A stretch of DNA of 64,000 nucleotides from Siphonodentalium dalli (lineage: Eukaryota; Mollusca; Scaphopoda; Gadilida; Siphonodentaliidae). The notes under the pieces are model-generated. The model was given only the letters and a program-made list of their open reading frames with translations, did not search any database and was not told the DNA's origin. The translations under genes were made by a program, and so were the position numbers. This document shows positions 63,201 through 64,000 of the stretch, piece after piece (positions within the stretch are counted from its first letter, which is position 1; every line of letters starts with the position of its first letter). Where the stretch lies: NCBI GenBank assembly GCA_032622095.1, contig CP136062.1, positions 198,595,887 to 198,659,886 of the forward strand, read 5' to 3'.

Positions 63201-63890
63201 GTGGACTATATATCTTCTGTGAGAACAAGAATATATTCAGACTAACCCGAAACAGGACGATTCCTATTTCTATGGTGTTCACTGTGAATATCGCTGTGTC
63301 ATTCATGTGGAATAATTTCACATATATACAGGATAATAACAAGTAAACAACATACACAATAACCGTTATCGGAAGGCATTTAGTACTACACATATAGTGG
63401 GGAATATCATGCTGCCGCATAACGAGGCCTGAATCCAAAGCAATTCGTTACAAGTACAAGTGATAGAATCATGGGAATCATTTTGTTCTCATGGTATATG
63501 TCTGTACTGCATTTTAAAAGTAATTGTTTGTTTTCGCGAAGGCTAAGCTCCCTTGATGACTATTTCAATCCAATATTTTATTAAAAGTCGGAAAATATTT
63601 GGGTTTTTTTATTTGTTATTTTTTTAACAGCAACATTTCACACAAACTACTGGTTGGAATACAAAACTGTCAGAACTATTGTGTCACGGCAATAAATTTC
63701 CAAAGTCAGAGAAGCCCTACTCACCATGTCGTTTTGAGTAAGGGTTCCAGTTTTGTCTGACATGAGGTAGGTAACACGTCCCAGTTCCTCAGGTATAGTT
63801 GTACTTCGTACGACCGTTCCTGCGATATCTTTGTCTCGTTGGATCATCCAAGAGTATACAGCTTTACCCATATCAAGGTTCACTCGCAGA
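25778..63890 (-). CDS. ATP9: ATP9-type P4-ATPase (phospholipid flippase), 3' 16 exons, 5' end outside window
   Basis: Sixteen exons join in frame into 703 residues, ending at the TAA at 25778-25780. In fragment numbering they show the phosphorylation motif DKTGT (45-49), the substrate-sensing region ending ALCHNVTPV and [12 protein letters not shown] of the nucleotide-binding domain (225-228), TGD (334-336), the hinge GDGGND (441-446) and about six C-terminal membrane segments. Human ATP9A has a C-terminal part of about the same length. The family (yeast Neo1, worm TAT-5, human ATP9A/B) acts in Golgi and endosomal membranes, moves or regulates aminophospholipids, and works without a CDC50 partner. 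No frameshift or stop codon was found. The N-terminal part lies beyond 64000. ATP9A and ATP9B cannot be told apart; one invertebrate orthologue is likely. Confidence 0.95.
25912..26642 (-). other. ATP9 intron, unique part
   Basis: AT-rich intron sequence without a recognised repeat. It begins at the polypyrimidine tract of the last exon. Confidence 0.5.
26643..26898. mobile_element. Double-hairpin family C element, intact
   Basis: Ends TCAAGCCTTGAAATAGGG and inverse. TCACAA on both sides looks like a 6-bp target duplication. Two near-perfect GAATGAGGTCCCCAGAGGG palindromes lie back to back around CTGAGCTGTAAGCAG. It lies in the last ATP9 intron. Confidence 0.82.
27252..27475. mobile_element. 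TTAA-type MITE family G, worn left end
   Basis: The left end reads TATCTATACTAAATGG with the TTAACCC part changed. The right end is TATTATAGAAAGG followed by TTAA. Interior AGTTATAAAAGTATACATTGG and TTGAACTTATTATCTGAAC blocks match the copy at 6298. Confidence 0.65.
27542..27745 (-). CDS. ATP9: ATP9 window exon 15
   Basis: Codes 592-659: a [12 protein letters not shown] helix, then [21 protein letters not shown] and a [21 protein letters not shown] helix, all near-identical to ATP9 membrane segments. Acceptor TATATTACAG and donor TTTTG/GTAAGTG. The sequence upstream of its acceptor is a tandem array of copies of this exon's own start (27757-28203 and 30630-30710). Confidence 0.95.
27757..28203 (-). 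repeat. 37-base tandem array copying the ATP9 exon 15 splice acceptor and first codons
   Basis: The unit on the minus strand is about TATATTACAG + GCAGAATTATTATG + TGTGGTGCTTTTG, the same as the start of exon 15. Copies lie at 27757-27793 (worn), 28021-28060 and 28061-28200 (start spacing 37, 37 and 34). Most keep the AG. Two copies would encode [10 protein letters not shown] in place of [11 protein letters not shown] family B MITE splits the array at 27803-28020. Confidence 0.8.
27803..28020. mobile_element. Perfect fold-back MITE family B in ATP9 intron
   Basis: TA flanks; ends CAGTAATGCTC and GAGCATTACTG. The two arms, about 105 bases each, look perfectly complementary around a CTCGACCGAG centre. 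The perfect palindrome suggests a very young insertion. It lies 58 bases from the exon 15 acceptor. Confidence 0.88.
28958..30431 (+). mobile_element. Family J element nested in family I
   Basis: CAATAAA occurs on both sides (28951-28957 and 30432-30438), consistent with a target duplication. The segment contains ATATCATCCGGAAACCG, GGAAATAACTCC and the terminal TTCTCCGAAAATTTCGGGGG hairpin typical of family J right ends. The surrounding family I unit reads through when it is removed. Confidence 0.65.
29036..30165. mobile_element. TTAA-flanked 1.1-kb element with internal repeats (family H)
   Basis: TTAA flanks; inverted ends CTCTTTCACTGCC and GGCAGTGAAAGAG. The left subterminal ACTGCCGATCGCGA is duplicated. 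The interior is about four diverged units with GTGGCCATCTTGTTTTGTGG, GGTCACGTGA, ACAAAAGTTATTG and TTTAGCAGCAATATAC. No transposase; piggyBac-like by its target site. Confidence 0.75.
30630..30710 (-). repeat. Detached part of the exon-15 acceptor array
   Basis: Two more units (TATATTACAGGC on minus, then GAAATTGTTATGTGTGTTGC and a similar one) lie just beyond the family I insertion. The array at 28.0-28.2 kb was therefore continuous with this part before the insertion. Confidence 0.75.
30711..31467 (-). other. ATP9 intron, unique part
   Basis: It contains a + strand open frame of 112 codons (30833-31171) with one CKHCPN motif. The frame is antisense to ATP9, has no recognisable domain and no supporting context. 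I treat it as chance. Confidence 0.45.
31468..31964. mobile_element. Family D MITE split by a family A MITE
   Basis: The left part (TTAACCCTTCATG, hairpin, CAGGGTC) and right part (TGCTGCACCAACATAGCTCC, CATGAAAGAG, TTAA) match the complete family D copy at 25365-25627. Between them lies the complete family A element 31572-31927 with its own TTAA duplication. Confidence 0.82.
31572..31927. mobile_element. TTAA-flanked twin-hairpin MITE family A nested in family D
   Basis: Ends CCCTTTACCCAAC and GTTGGGTAAAGGG. Two hairpins (31602-31667 and 31714-31782). The spacer is shortened by about 45 bases relative to the copy at 10383. Confidence 0.85.
31983..32040 (-). CDS. ATP9: ATP9 window exon 14
   Basis: Codes 573-591 ([19 protein letters not shown]) plus one base: loop and start of a membrane helix. 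Acceptor TCATTTTCAG, donor CAAG/GTACAT. Phase 0 in, phase 1 out, fitting exons 13 and 15. Confidence 0.94.
32371..32468 (+). repeat. Copy 1 of a 90-base direct repeat (see 35645)
   Basis: ACATCATCACATGTTGCTGG and GATTTTAATAAGATTTCACC recur at 35645-35730 in the same orientation and order, 3.3 kb away, flanking the family J array. Confidence 0.65.
32463..34870 (+). mobile_element. Family J minisatellite element
   Basis: About nine diverged units of 150-200 bases contain GGGCCATAACTCT, AAAATGGGC, TTCGAACTTGACCTGT, CATACCAAATTTGGTT and AAAGTTATCATCCGGAAACC. The left edge has GTGTCCCCCGAAAA. The right end is a CGGACGGACGG stretch followed by a CCCCCGAAAT..TTTTCGGGG hairpin. A family I element (34036-34636) interrupts it. 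Confidence 0.7.
34036..34636 (+). mobile_element. Family I element nested in family J
   Basis: Left GTGTCAATGACACTGTAGCTCAACTT; right TTTACAAAGTAAAGTTGAGCTA. The terminal inverted match is TAGCTCAACTT/AAGTTGAGCTA. Three to four AAGATGGC units lie inside, and an (AC)n microsatellite precedes the right end. The J unit continues on both sides (TTCTAAGTAAA and AAAAGGGCC). Confidence 0.75.
34982..35090 (-). CDS. ATP9: ATP9 window exon 13
   Basis: Codes 536-572 ([36 protein letters not shown]): a membrane helix and the conserved loop that in ATP9A reads [11 protein letters not shown]. Acceptor TCTTTTACAG; donor AAA/GTAAGA. Confidence 0.94.
35645..35730 (+). repeat. Copy 2 of the 90-base direct repeat
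   Basis: Matches 32371-32468 with a small internal deletion (CATTGTGCCATG.. reduced to CATTGGC). Confidence 0.65.
35731..36276 (-). other. ATP9 intron, unique part
   Basis: No repeat or coding block recognised in this stretch of the intron between exons 12 and 13. Confidence 0.5.
36277..36408 (-). CDS. ATP9: ATP9 window exon 12
   Basis: Codes 492-536: the [14 protein letters not shown] segment entering the membrane and a hydrophobic hairpin ([30 protein letters not shown]). Acceptor TTTTTGCAG; donor GTTGG/GTGAGT; phases 2 in and 2 out. Confidence 0.95.
36409..37063 (-). other. ATP9 intron with a worn TE-like tract
   Basis: Repeated phrases (CATCTGTGCCAACTTTG, TCTCAGTCATCAT, TTATTGCCCTTAG) with a period near 120-130 bases suggest an old minisatellite element of the family J type. 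Ends not recognised. Confidence 0.4.
37064..39435. mobile_element. Family G MITE split by a family I element
   Basis: TTAA and CCCTTTCTATACTAAA open the element. The interior matches family G up to GAGAATCCATACAGTAA. The remaining AAAAGGG and TTAA appear only after the family I element, at 39426-39435, so the insertion hit the last 20 bases or so of the MITE. Confidence 0.65.
37316..39422 (+). mobile_element. Family I element with about 12 tandem units
   Basis: Left end GTGTCAATGACACTGTAGCT; right end TTTACAAAGTAAAGTTGAGC. In between are about 12 units of roughly 160 bases: AAGATGGCTGCTGGCGGCC, GAATGACCCCAAAATGACTC, ACATCCATGACAAATTTCAT, GTACGACCTGTAGCCCGTGC. Two variants (TGCTGGC and CCACTGGC) alternate in part, suggesting amplification of two-unit blocks. 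No coding capacity. Confidence 0.8.
39705..40537. mobile_element. Free-standing twin-hairpin cassette, itself interrupted
   Basis: Inverted ends TTTACCCTGTG and CACAGGGTAAA with hairpins at 39715-39782 and 40460-40530. The spacer TTATAAAATTGTTAAAGAAT of family A is present at about 40400, but roughly 600 bases of other DNA separate it from the first hairpin. There are no CCCTTTACCCAAC ends and no TTAA, so the cassette exists here without the family A frame. Confidence 0.65.
40080..40256 (+). repeat. 3' end of a LINE or SINE inside the cassette
   Basis: ACGACCTGGATAGGTC..CATGTTATGTCATGAAATAAAGT followed by three copies of TGATTC. A polyadenylation-like AATAAA plus a short tandem tail is typical of non-LTR retroposon 3' ends. 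Confidence 0.5.
40912..41000 (-). CDS. ATP9: ATP9 window exon 11
   Basis: Codes 463-491 ([29 protein letters not shown]) plus two bases. This is the QAS.AADF.I..F motif after the hinge, conserved in all P4-ATPases. Acceptor CTCTTTCAG; donor AATAG/GTATGG. Confidence 0.95.
41278..42338. mobile_element. hAT-like non-autonomous element with 43-base poly-C tract
   Basis: Ends TAGGGTTGCCACGACTATGA and, inverted, TCATGGCAAGCCTA. Flanks GTTATCAC and GTTATCAT match at seven of eight bases, as in hAT duplications. Subterminal repeats of TCGACTAATCGAC occur on both sides. A run of 43 C at 42209-42251 lies near the right end. No transposase frame. Confidence 0.8.
42209..42251. repeat. Poly-C run of 43 bases
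   Basis: Uninterrupted C. Its length may be misjudged by sequencing, and the proline run in a frame across it is an artefact of the run. Confidence 0.9.
43211..43486. mobile_element. TTAA-type MITE family G
   Basis: TTAA, CCCTTTCTGTACTGAAACG, CCCACTCAGTATAAATGTATAC on the left; TTGAACTTATTATCTGAAC and GAGTATTTAGTAAAGAAAGAG on the right. The right TTAA has become GTAA. Confidence 0.7.
43530..43935 (+). repeat. tRNA-derived SINE
   Basis: The head AGGTGGCCGAGAGGTAGC fits a polymerase III A box (TGGCCGAGAGG). GGGGATCGCAACC about 40 bases later resembles a B box. The order and spacing fit a Leu/Ser-type tRNA origin. A core with GTGTGCACGTTAAAGATCGC follows, and the tail is a short AGATAGATATATA repeat. 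It lies in the ATP9 intron between exons 10 and 11. Confidence 0.7.
43997..44061 (-). CDS. ATP9: ATP9 window exon 10 (hinge motif)
   Basis: Codes 441-462, [20 protein letters not shown] then GK. GDGGND is the P-type ATPase hinge that binds Mg2+ in the P domain. Acceptor GATTGACAG, donor AAAG/GTGCGT. Entry phase 1 matches exon 9. Confidence 0.96.
44062..44611 (-). other. ATP9 intron, unique part
   Basis: AT-rich. Nothing recognised. Confidence 0.5.
44612..44742. mobile_element. Short palindromic MITE
   Basis: Inverted arms TTAATTGGTTGTTTCCATAT and its inverse, then GTGAGG..GTCTGTCGTATT against AATACGATAGACC..CCTCAC around a CTGCAG centre. Arms of about 60 bases with mismatches. Single copy in this window. 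Confidence 0.65.
44743..45449 (-). other. ATP9 intron with a short tandem tract
   Basis: At 45070-45160 the phrase CTTATTGGCC recurs four times with a period near 20 bases, a small minisatellite. The rest is unremarkable. Confidence 0.55.
45450..45891. mobile_element. Double-hairpin family C, variant with different ends
   Basis: Ends CAAGACTGAGTTTAATGTGC and inverse. The GAATGAGGTCCCCAGA palindromes are separated by about 180 bases containing CACCCATTGGGAACC. It shares its core but not its outer ends with the copy at 26643. Confidence 0.75.
46195..46920 (+). pseudogene. 3' fossil of an L2/CR1-like LINE, split by a MITE
   Basis: The + strand frame 46195-46377 encodes [19 protein letters not shown], a conserved phrase of the reverse transcriptase C-terminal region in L2/CR1-type LINEs. 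Decayed continuation ([26 protein letters not shown]) follows in the same frame past an internal stop. The 3' UTR with GTGAAGCGCTTAGGGCCC and a TATTATTAT tail is at 46850-46915. A TTAA-flanked MITE (46510-46763) interrupts the end of the coding part. Inactive. Confidence 0.7.
46510..46763. mobile_element. TTAA-flanked MITE, CCCTTTGAGTGCCAGG ends, with one cassette hairpin
   Basis: TTAA flanks; inverted ends CCCTTTGAGTGCCAGG and CCTGGCACTCAAAGGG, related to family F at 53061. The left subterminal CCGATTTTTGTATCAACCC also matches family F. Its interior instead carries the CCAATGCATTCTCTTATATA hairpin (46561-46630) and a GGGCCGATAATATCGGCCC palindrome. Confidence 0.8.
47025..47169 (-). CDS. ATP9: ATP9 window exon 9
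   Basis: Codes 393-440 plus one base: [43 protein letters not shown] corresponds to the P-domain motif in which Lys contacts the phosphorylated Asp region. Acceptor ATAACCGCAG; donor ATAG/GTGAGC. Confidence 0.95.
47215..47310 (+). repeat. hAT-like terminal sequence, copy 1
   Basis: GGGGCCCTGCAAACCGATTC, GTTCGATTCAAAACC and GATTCGGTTCGGTTC resemble subterminal arrays of hAT elements. A second copy in the same orientation lies at 48338-48425. The opposite end was not found. Confidence 0.45.
47525..47930. mobile_element. Palindrome-bearing element
   Basis: A 56-base inverted pair (ACACAGAAC..GTGCTGTCGC at 47537-47592 and its inverse ending near 47683) is followed by a perfect 26-base palindrome at 47843-47868 centred on AACGTACGTT. 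AATAAATT-type edges with GTGTAATAAA on the right suggest a single MITE, but the limits are inferred. Confidence 0.55.
48338..48425 (+). repeat. hAT-like terminal sequence, copy 2
   Basis: GGTTCAATTCGATTCGAAACC, GACGATTCGGTTTC and ATGGTTTGTATGGC parallel 47215-47310. Confidence 0.45.
48426..48926 (-). other. ATP9 intron, unique part
   Basis: Nothing recognised. Confidence 0.5.
48927..49315. mobile_element. TTAA-flanked twin-hairpin MITE family A
   Basis: Complete: TTAA, CCCTTTACCCAAC, hairpins 48958-49022 and 49106-49173, GTTGGGTAAAGGG, TTAA. It lies 54 bases from the exon 8 donor. Confidence 0.87.
49369..49557 (-). CDS. ATP9: ATP9 window exon 8
   Basis: Codes 330-392 starting [24 protein letters not shown] is a signature P-type motif, and the [19 protein letters not shown] stretch is typical of ATP9. 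Acceptor TTTTATAG; donor GAG/GTAAAC. Confidence 0.96.
49597..49900 (+). repeat. Truncated family I element
   Basis: Contains TAGTCATGCAAAGAG, CCAAGATGGC and CTCCCATCTAGAGGT, and a right end CATGGCAATTGCACAAAACTTG then GATGAGCTAAC. Left end absent. Confidence 0.65.
49920..50280 (+). repeat. Truncated family J element
   Basis: GGGCCATAACTATGGTG, TTCGAACTTGACGTGT, CATACCAAATTTCG, AAGTTATCATCTGG and a CGGATGGACAAACGG end. Two to three worn units. Confidence 0.65.
50281..50810 (-). other. ATP9 intron, unique part
   Basis: Nothing recognised. Confidence 0.5.
50811..52062. mobile_element. Family C composite with internal duplication and a nested element
   Basis: Outer ends CAAGCCTGAGTTTAATGCGG and an inverted AAACTCAGACTTG. 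The left half is duplicated (CAGAAAGCCTGAGTTTAATG at about 50950). Three GAGGTCCCCAGAGGG arms are visible. The loop of one palindrome is split at TAT by another element (51338-51984). Confidence 0.75.
51338..51984. mobile_element. 647-base element nested in a family C hairpin
   Basis: Perfect terminal inverted repeats GGTGACACTCCACAGTTTC and inverse, flanked by TAT on both sides. The interrupted palindrome reads through when it is removed. The superfamily is not clear. The 86-codon open frame across its right end (51736-51996) is unrecognised and runs into the host element. Confidence 0.82.
52063..52826 (-). other. ATP9 intron, unique part
   Basis: Nothing recognised apart from A/T runs. Confidence 0.5.
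52827..52997 (-). CDS. ATP9: ATP9 window exon 7
   Basis: Codes 273-329: [63 protein letters not shown] is the P4-ATPase region leading to the P domain. Acceptor AACACTTCAG; donor CGA/GTGAGC. Confidence 0.96.
53061..53266. mobile_element. TTAA-flanked perfect fold-back MITE (family F)
   Basis: TTAA flanks; ends CCCTTTCAGTGCCAAG and inverse. The arms of about 95 bases, including TTGTATCAACCCATATTTCC, are nearly perfect around GGAAAGAGCTCTTAGC. Probably young. Confidence 0.87.
53349..53738. mobile_element. TTAA-flanked twin-hairpin MITE family A, reverse orientation
   Basis: TTAA, CCCTTTACCCAAC, GGCCAAAACCGGCC, hairpins 53504-53570 and 53640-53708, TGTTGGGTAAATGG, TTAA. Confidence 0.86.
54043..54126 (-). 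CDS. ATP9: ATP9 window exon 6
   Basis: Codes 245-272: [20 protein letters not shown] then EEQYQDFE, the ATP9-family segment after the LDEE junction. Acceptor TTATTTTCAG; donor GAG/GTCAGA. Its acceptor and first nine codons are copied five more times upstream in the transcript (54620-54905). Confidence 0.95.
54170..54617 (+). mobile_element. Truncated family I element separating exon 6 from its array
   Basis: CCAAGATGGCTGC, CTGCAGGGTGTG and GATGATTGGATGAGAAAT units, with a right end ACTTGACTTCGTCAGGTTGAGG then TAAAAAG. The exon-6 repeat unit continues directly on both sides. Confidence 0.65.
54620..54905 (-). repeat. 52-base tandem array copying the ATP9 exon 6 splice acceptor and first codons
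   Basis: Five units with spacing 51-53 bases on the minus strand read as acceptor-like CTTTGTTATTTTCAG then TGTGGCAATAT..AGAAGG(C)TTG, the same as the exon 6 start. Implied peptides include [18 protein letters not shown] and DNMAKEGL against the true CGNMAREGL. Four of five keep an AG at the splice point. None has its own donor. Confidence 0.82.
54906..55757 (-). other. ATP9 intron with a two-copy repeat
   Basis: GTATTGGCATGTCCTCATTAGACCGAACACAG at about 54930 recurs as a variant near 55315 (TATTGGCATGTTTTGATTAG). The rest is unrecognised. Confidence 0.45.
55758..55850 (-). CDS. ATP9: ATP9 window exon 5
   Basis: Codes 214-244: [20 protein letters not shown] then [15 protein letters not shown] is the conserved nucleotide-binding motif. 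Acceptor AATGTTTCAG; donor GAG/GTATGC. Confidence 0.96.
56330..56503. mobile_element. Rearranged family D MITE
   Basis: GAAAACCCTGTGCCAATGC, a broken first hairpin (CTCATAGGGAGCCTC), a second hairpin with CCCTATGGGAG tip, GGTTTTCACAAAATTTCAGG, CCAGTCATGGAAGGA and TTAA on the right. It lies 93 bases from the exon 4 donor. Confidence 0.7.
56597..56758 (-). CDS. ATP9: ATP9 window exon 4
   Basis: Codes 160-213: [50 protein letters not shown]. The F.SE.KRM motif of the N domain is present. Acceptor ATCACACTAG; donor AAG/GTATAG. A longer open frame here is in a different frame and is not used. Confidence 0.95.
57234..57791 (+). mobile_element. Second small Helitron
   Basis: Starts TCTCATATATATTTTGAAG after A. 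It ends with the hairpin AGCCCGGACAACGTCGGGCT, CATCGG and CTAG before T. Three units of about 118-123 bases (TCTCGGAAACGGGTGGAGC, CTTGCCCCGGATAC, TCGCCGAGCCCGTGCG) lie inside. The 3' terminal hairpin block is present twice (about 57704 and 57761), so one old end lies internally. Confidence 0.85.
57808..58050. mobile_element. Family G MITE abutting the exon 3 splice donor
   Basis: Its right end ATTTAGTAATAGAAGGG plus TTAA (58047-58050) lies seven bases from the GT of the exon 3 donor. The interior shows TTGAACTTATTACTTGAAC and GTATACTTTTACAATTG. The left end is worn. Confidence 0.7.
58058..58312 (-). CDS. ATP9: ATP9 window exon 3
   Basis: Codes 75-159: a variable [19 protein letters not shown] stretch, then [31 protein letters not shown], an acidic linker and [10 protein letters not shown]. 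Acceptor TTTCCGACCAG; donor GAG/GTTAGT. Phase 0 on both sides. The first codons are less conserved, but the frame joins cleanly to exon 2. Confidence 0.93.
58863..58919 (-). CDS. ATP9: ATP9 window exon 2 (19 codons)
   Basis: Codes 56-74, [19 protein letters not shown], matching the IFKRLHLGTVAY..DSMDE segment known in ATP9A. Acceptor TTTTATTTCAG; donor GAG/GTATGA. Too short for simple open-frame detection; found by homology and splice sites. Confidence 0.94.
59130..59243. mobile_element. Half of a family F fold-back MITE
   Basis: TTAA and CCCTTTCAGTGCCAAG with the whole left arm up to GGAAAGAGCTCTTAAC; the right arm is absent. It ends at a TTAA formed at the palindrome centre. Confidence 0.75.
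59243..59475 (+). repeat. Two-copy tandem repeat, 125-base period
   Basis: CCATTTCCGATTGGGCAAAA, GCCGCCACGTGATAGTC and AAGTCATATTGGACTCCCG occur twice in order. Within each unit AGTCATATTGGACTCCCG is itself doubled. Confidence 0.75.
59737..59910. repeat. Long inverted repeat with TTGGACTC..GTCCAAT arms
   Basis: Arms of about 80 bases: ACAATGTTGTGTACAGTATG, TACTCGTCCAGGTTGTGG, AAAAGTCATATTGGACTC, and the inverse. It shares GTCATATTGGACTC with the tandem block at 59243-59475, so both may be parts of one element family. Confidence 0.7.
59948..60125. mobile_element. Partial family G MITE
   Basis: TTGAACTTATTATCTGAAC on the left and TTTAGTATAGAAAGGGTTA on the right. A piece of the opposite end (CTAAGGGAACTACTCGTCAA) lies displaced at about 60188. 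Confidence 0.6.
60345..60530 (+). repeat. Two-copy tandem repeat, about 115 bases
   Basis: GACACCTGTCAATCACAGGG, ATGCTGATGACGTCACACC and AGGTGGC recur once in order. Confidence 0.7.
61120..61712 (+). repeat. Degenerate minisatellite of ATGAGAACCA words
   Basis: About 40 copies of the 10-base word ATGAGAACCA occur in higher-order groups (CACACATGAGAACC, ATATATGAGAACC). Peptides such as HENHMRTI across it are repeat translations and not a protein. Confidence 0.88.
61740..61905 (+). repeat. Retroelement-like fragment with TATATAAAGG and CGAAACGCG motif
   Basis: TATATAAAGGCGAGG is followed about 70 bases later by GTCCTGAACGAGG..AATCGAAACGCG. A CTGA..GA stem GAAACG arrangement is frequent near the ends of Penelope-like and related retroelements. 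It is one base longer than a standard hammerhead core, so I leave the class open. Confidence 0.35.
61906..63724 (-). other. ATP9 intron, mostly unique
   Basis: Contains a purine-rich tract (AGAGAGAGAGAGGAGG) near 62967. No exon-like homologous block was found, and exons 1 and 2 already join without a gap. Confidence 0.5.
63725..63890 (-). CDS. ATP9: ATP9 window exon 1 (phosphorylation site)
   Basis: Codes residues 1-55 of the fragment, [16 protein letters not shown] then [20 protein letters not shown] and GTLTQNDM. Asp in SDKTGTLT is the residue phosphorylated in the reaction cycle, and PEELG is the P4 counterpart of the PEGL region preceding it. Acceptor ACACTTTCTAG; donor GACATG/GTGAGT. 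The first base completes a codon begun beyond the right edge. Confidence 0.96.
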
Positions 63891-64000
63891 CTAGAAAGTG
63901 TATGAAAAATCATCTGTCATTAGCCCTAAAAACTATACCAATAGCTGTGTTTCCCTAACATGCAAAACAGTTCAATGGTCCGCATAAAATTTTGAACTTT

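Noticed and set aside
63145-63438. 97-codon hydrophobic minus-strand frame, considered as an ATP9 membrane exon
   Set aside because: The sequence does not match the family around DKTGT and would break the clean junction TQNDM to VFKKLHLG.

Overview
The window is nuclear DNA from a multicellular animal. It is AT-rich, has spliced genes with introns of about 0.5 to 4.8 kb, and is packed with mobile DNA. The repeat types resemble those of bivalve mollusc genomes: arrays built on AAGATGGC..GGCCATG and GGGCCATAACTC units, a tRNA-derived SINE, small Helitrons and many fold-back MITEs. I infer a marine lophotrochozoan, probably a bivalve. This comes from memory of repeat style and was not searched.

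Two protein-coding genes are supported. At the left edge (1-434, + strand) lies the last coding exon of a gene with a Pro/Ala/Tyr/Gln-rich C-terminus that I cannot name. Almost all of the rest is the 3' two thirds of one minus-strand gene, a class-2 P4-ATPase of the ATP9A/ATP9B (Neo1/TAT-5) family. I reconstructed 16 consecutive coding exons between 63890 and 25778. All have GT-AG introns and join in frame into 703 residues, from just before the DKTGT phosphorylation site to the stop codon. The gene looks intact and runs off the right edge. The two genes are convergent, with about 25 kb of repeat-rich DNA between them.

Layout: 1-434 end of the first gene; 435-25777 intergenic DNA with MITEs, a reversed minisatellite element (8849-10196), two nested hAT-like elements (13993-15546) and a 5.6-kb element with 1.15-kb inverted arms split by a Helitron (18702-24270); 25778-63890 the ATP9 gene. 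Its introns hold nested transposons, two minisatellite families, a LINE fossil, a SINE, a second Helitron and several palindromes.

Five observations stand out. (1) Two ATP9 exons are each preceded by a tandem array whose repeat unit is the exon's own 3' splice site plus its first codons. (2) A twin-hairpin cassette recurs in about 24 hairpins spread over at least four different element backbones. (3) At least five unrelated small families share TTAA flanks and CYCTT-type ends, as piggyBac-like elements do. (4) Insertions are nested up to three deep and can be ordered in time. (5) A MITE sits 7 bases inside the 5' splice site of one intron.
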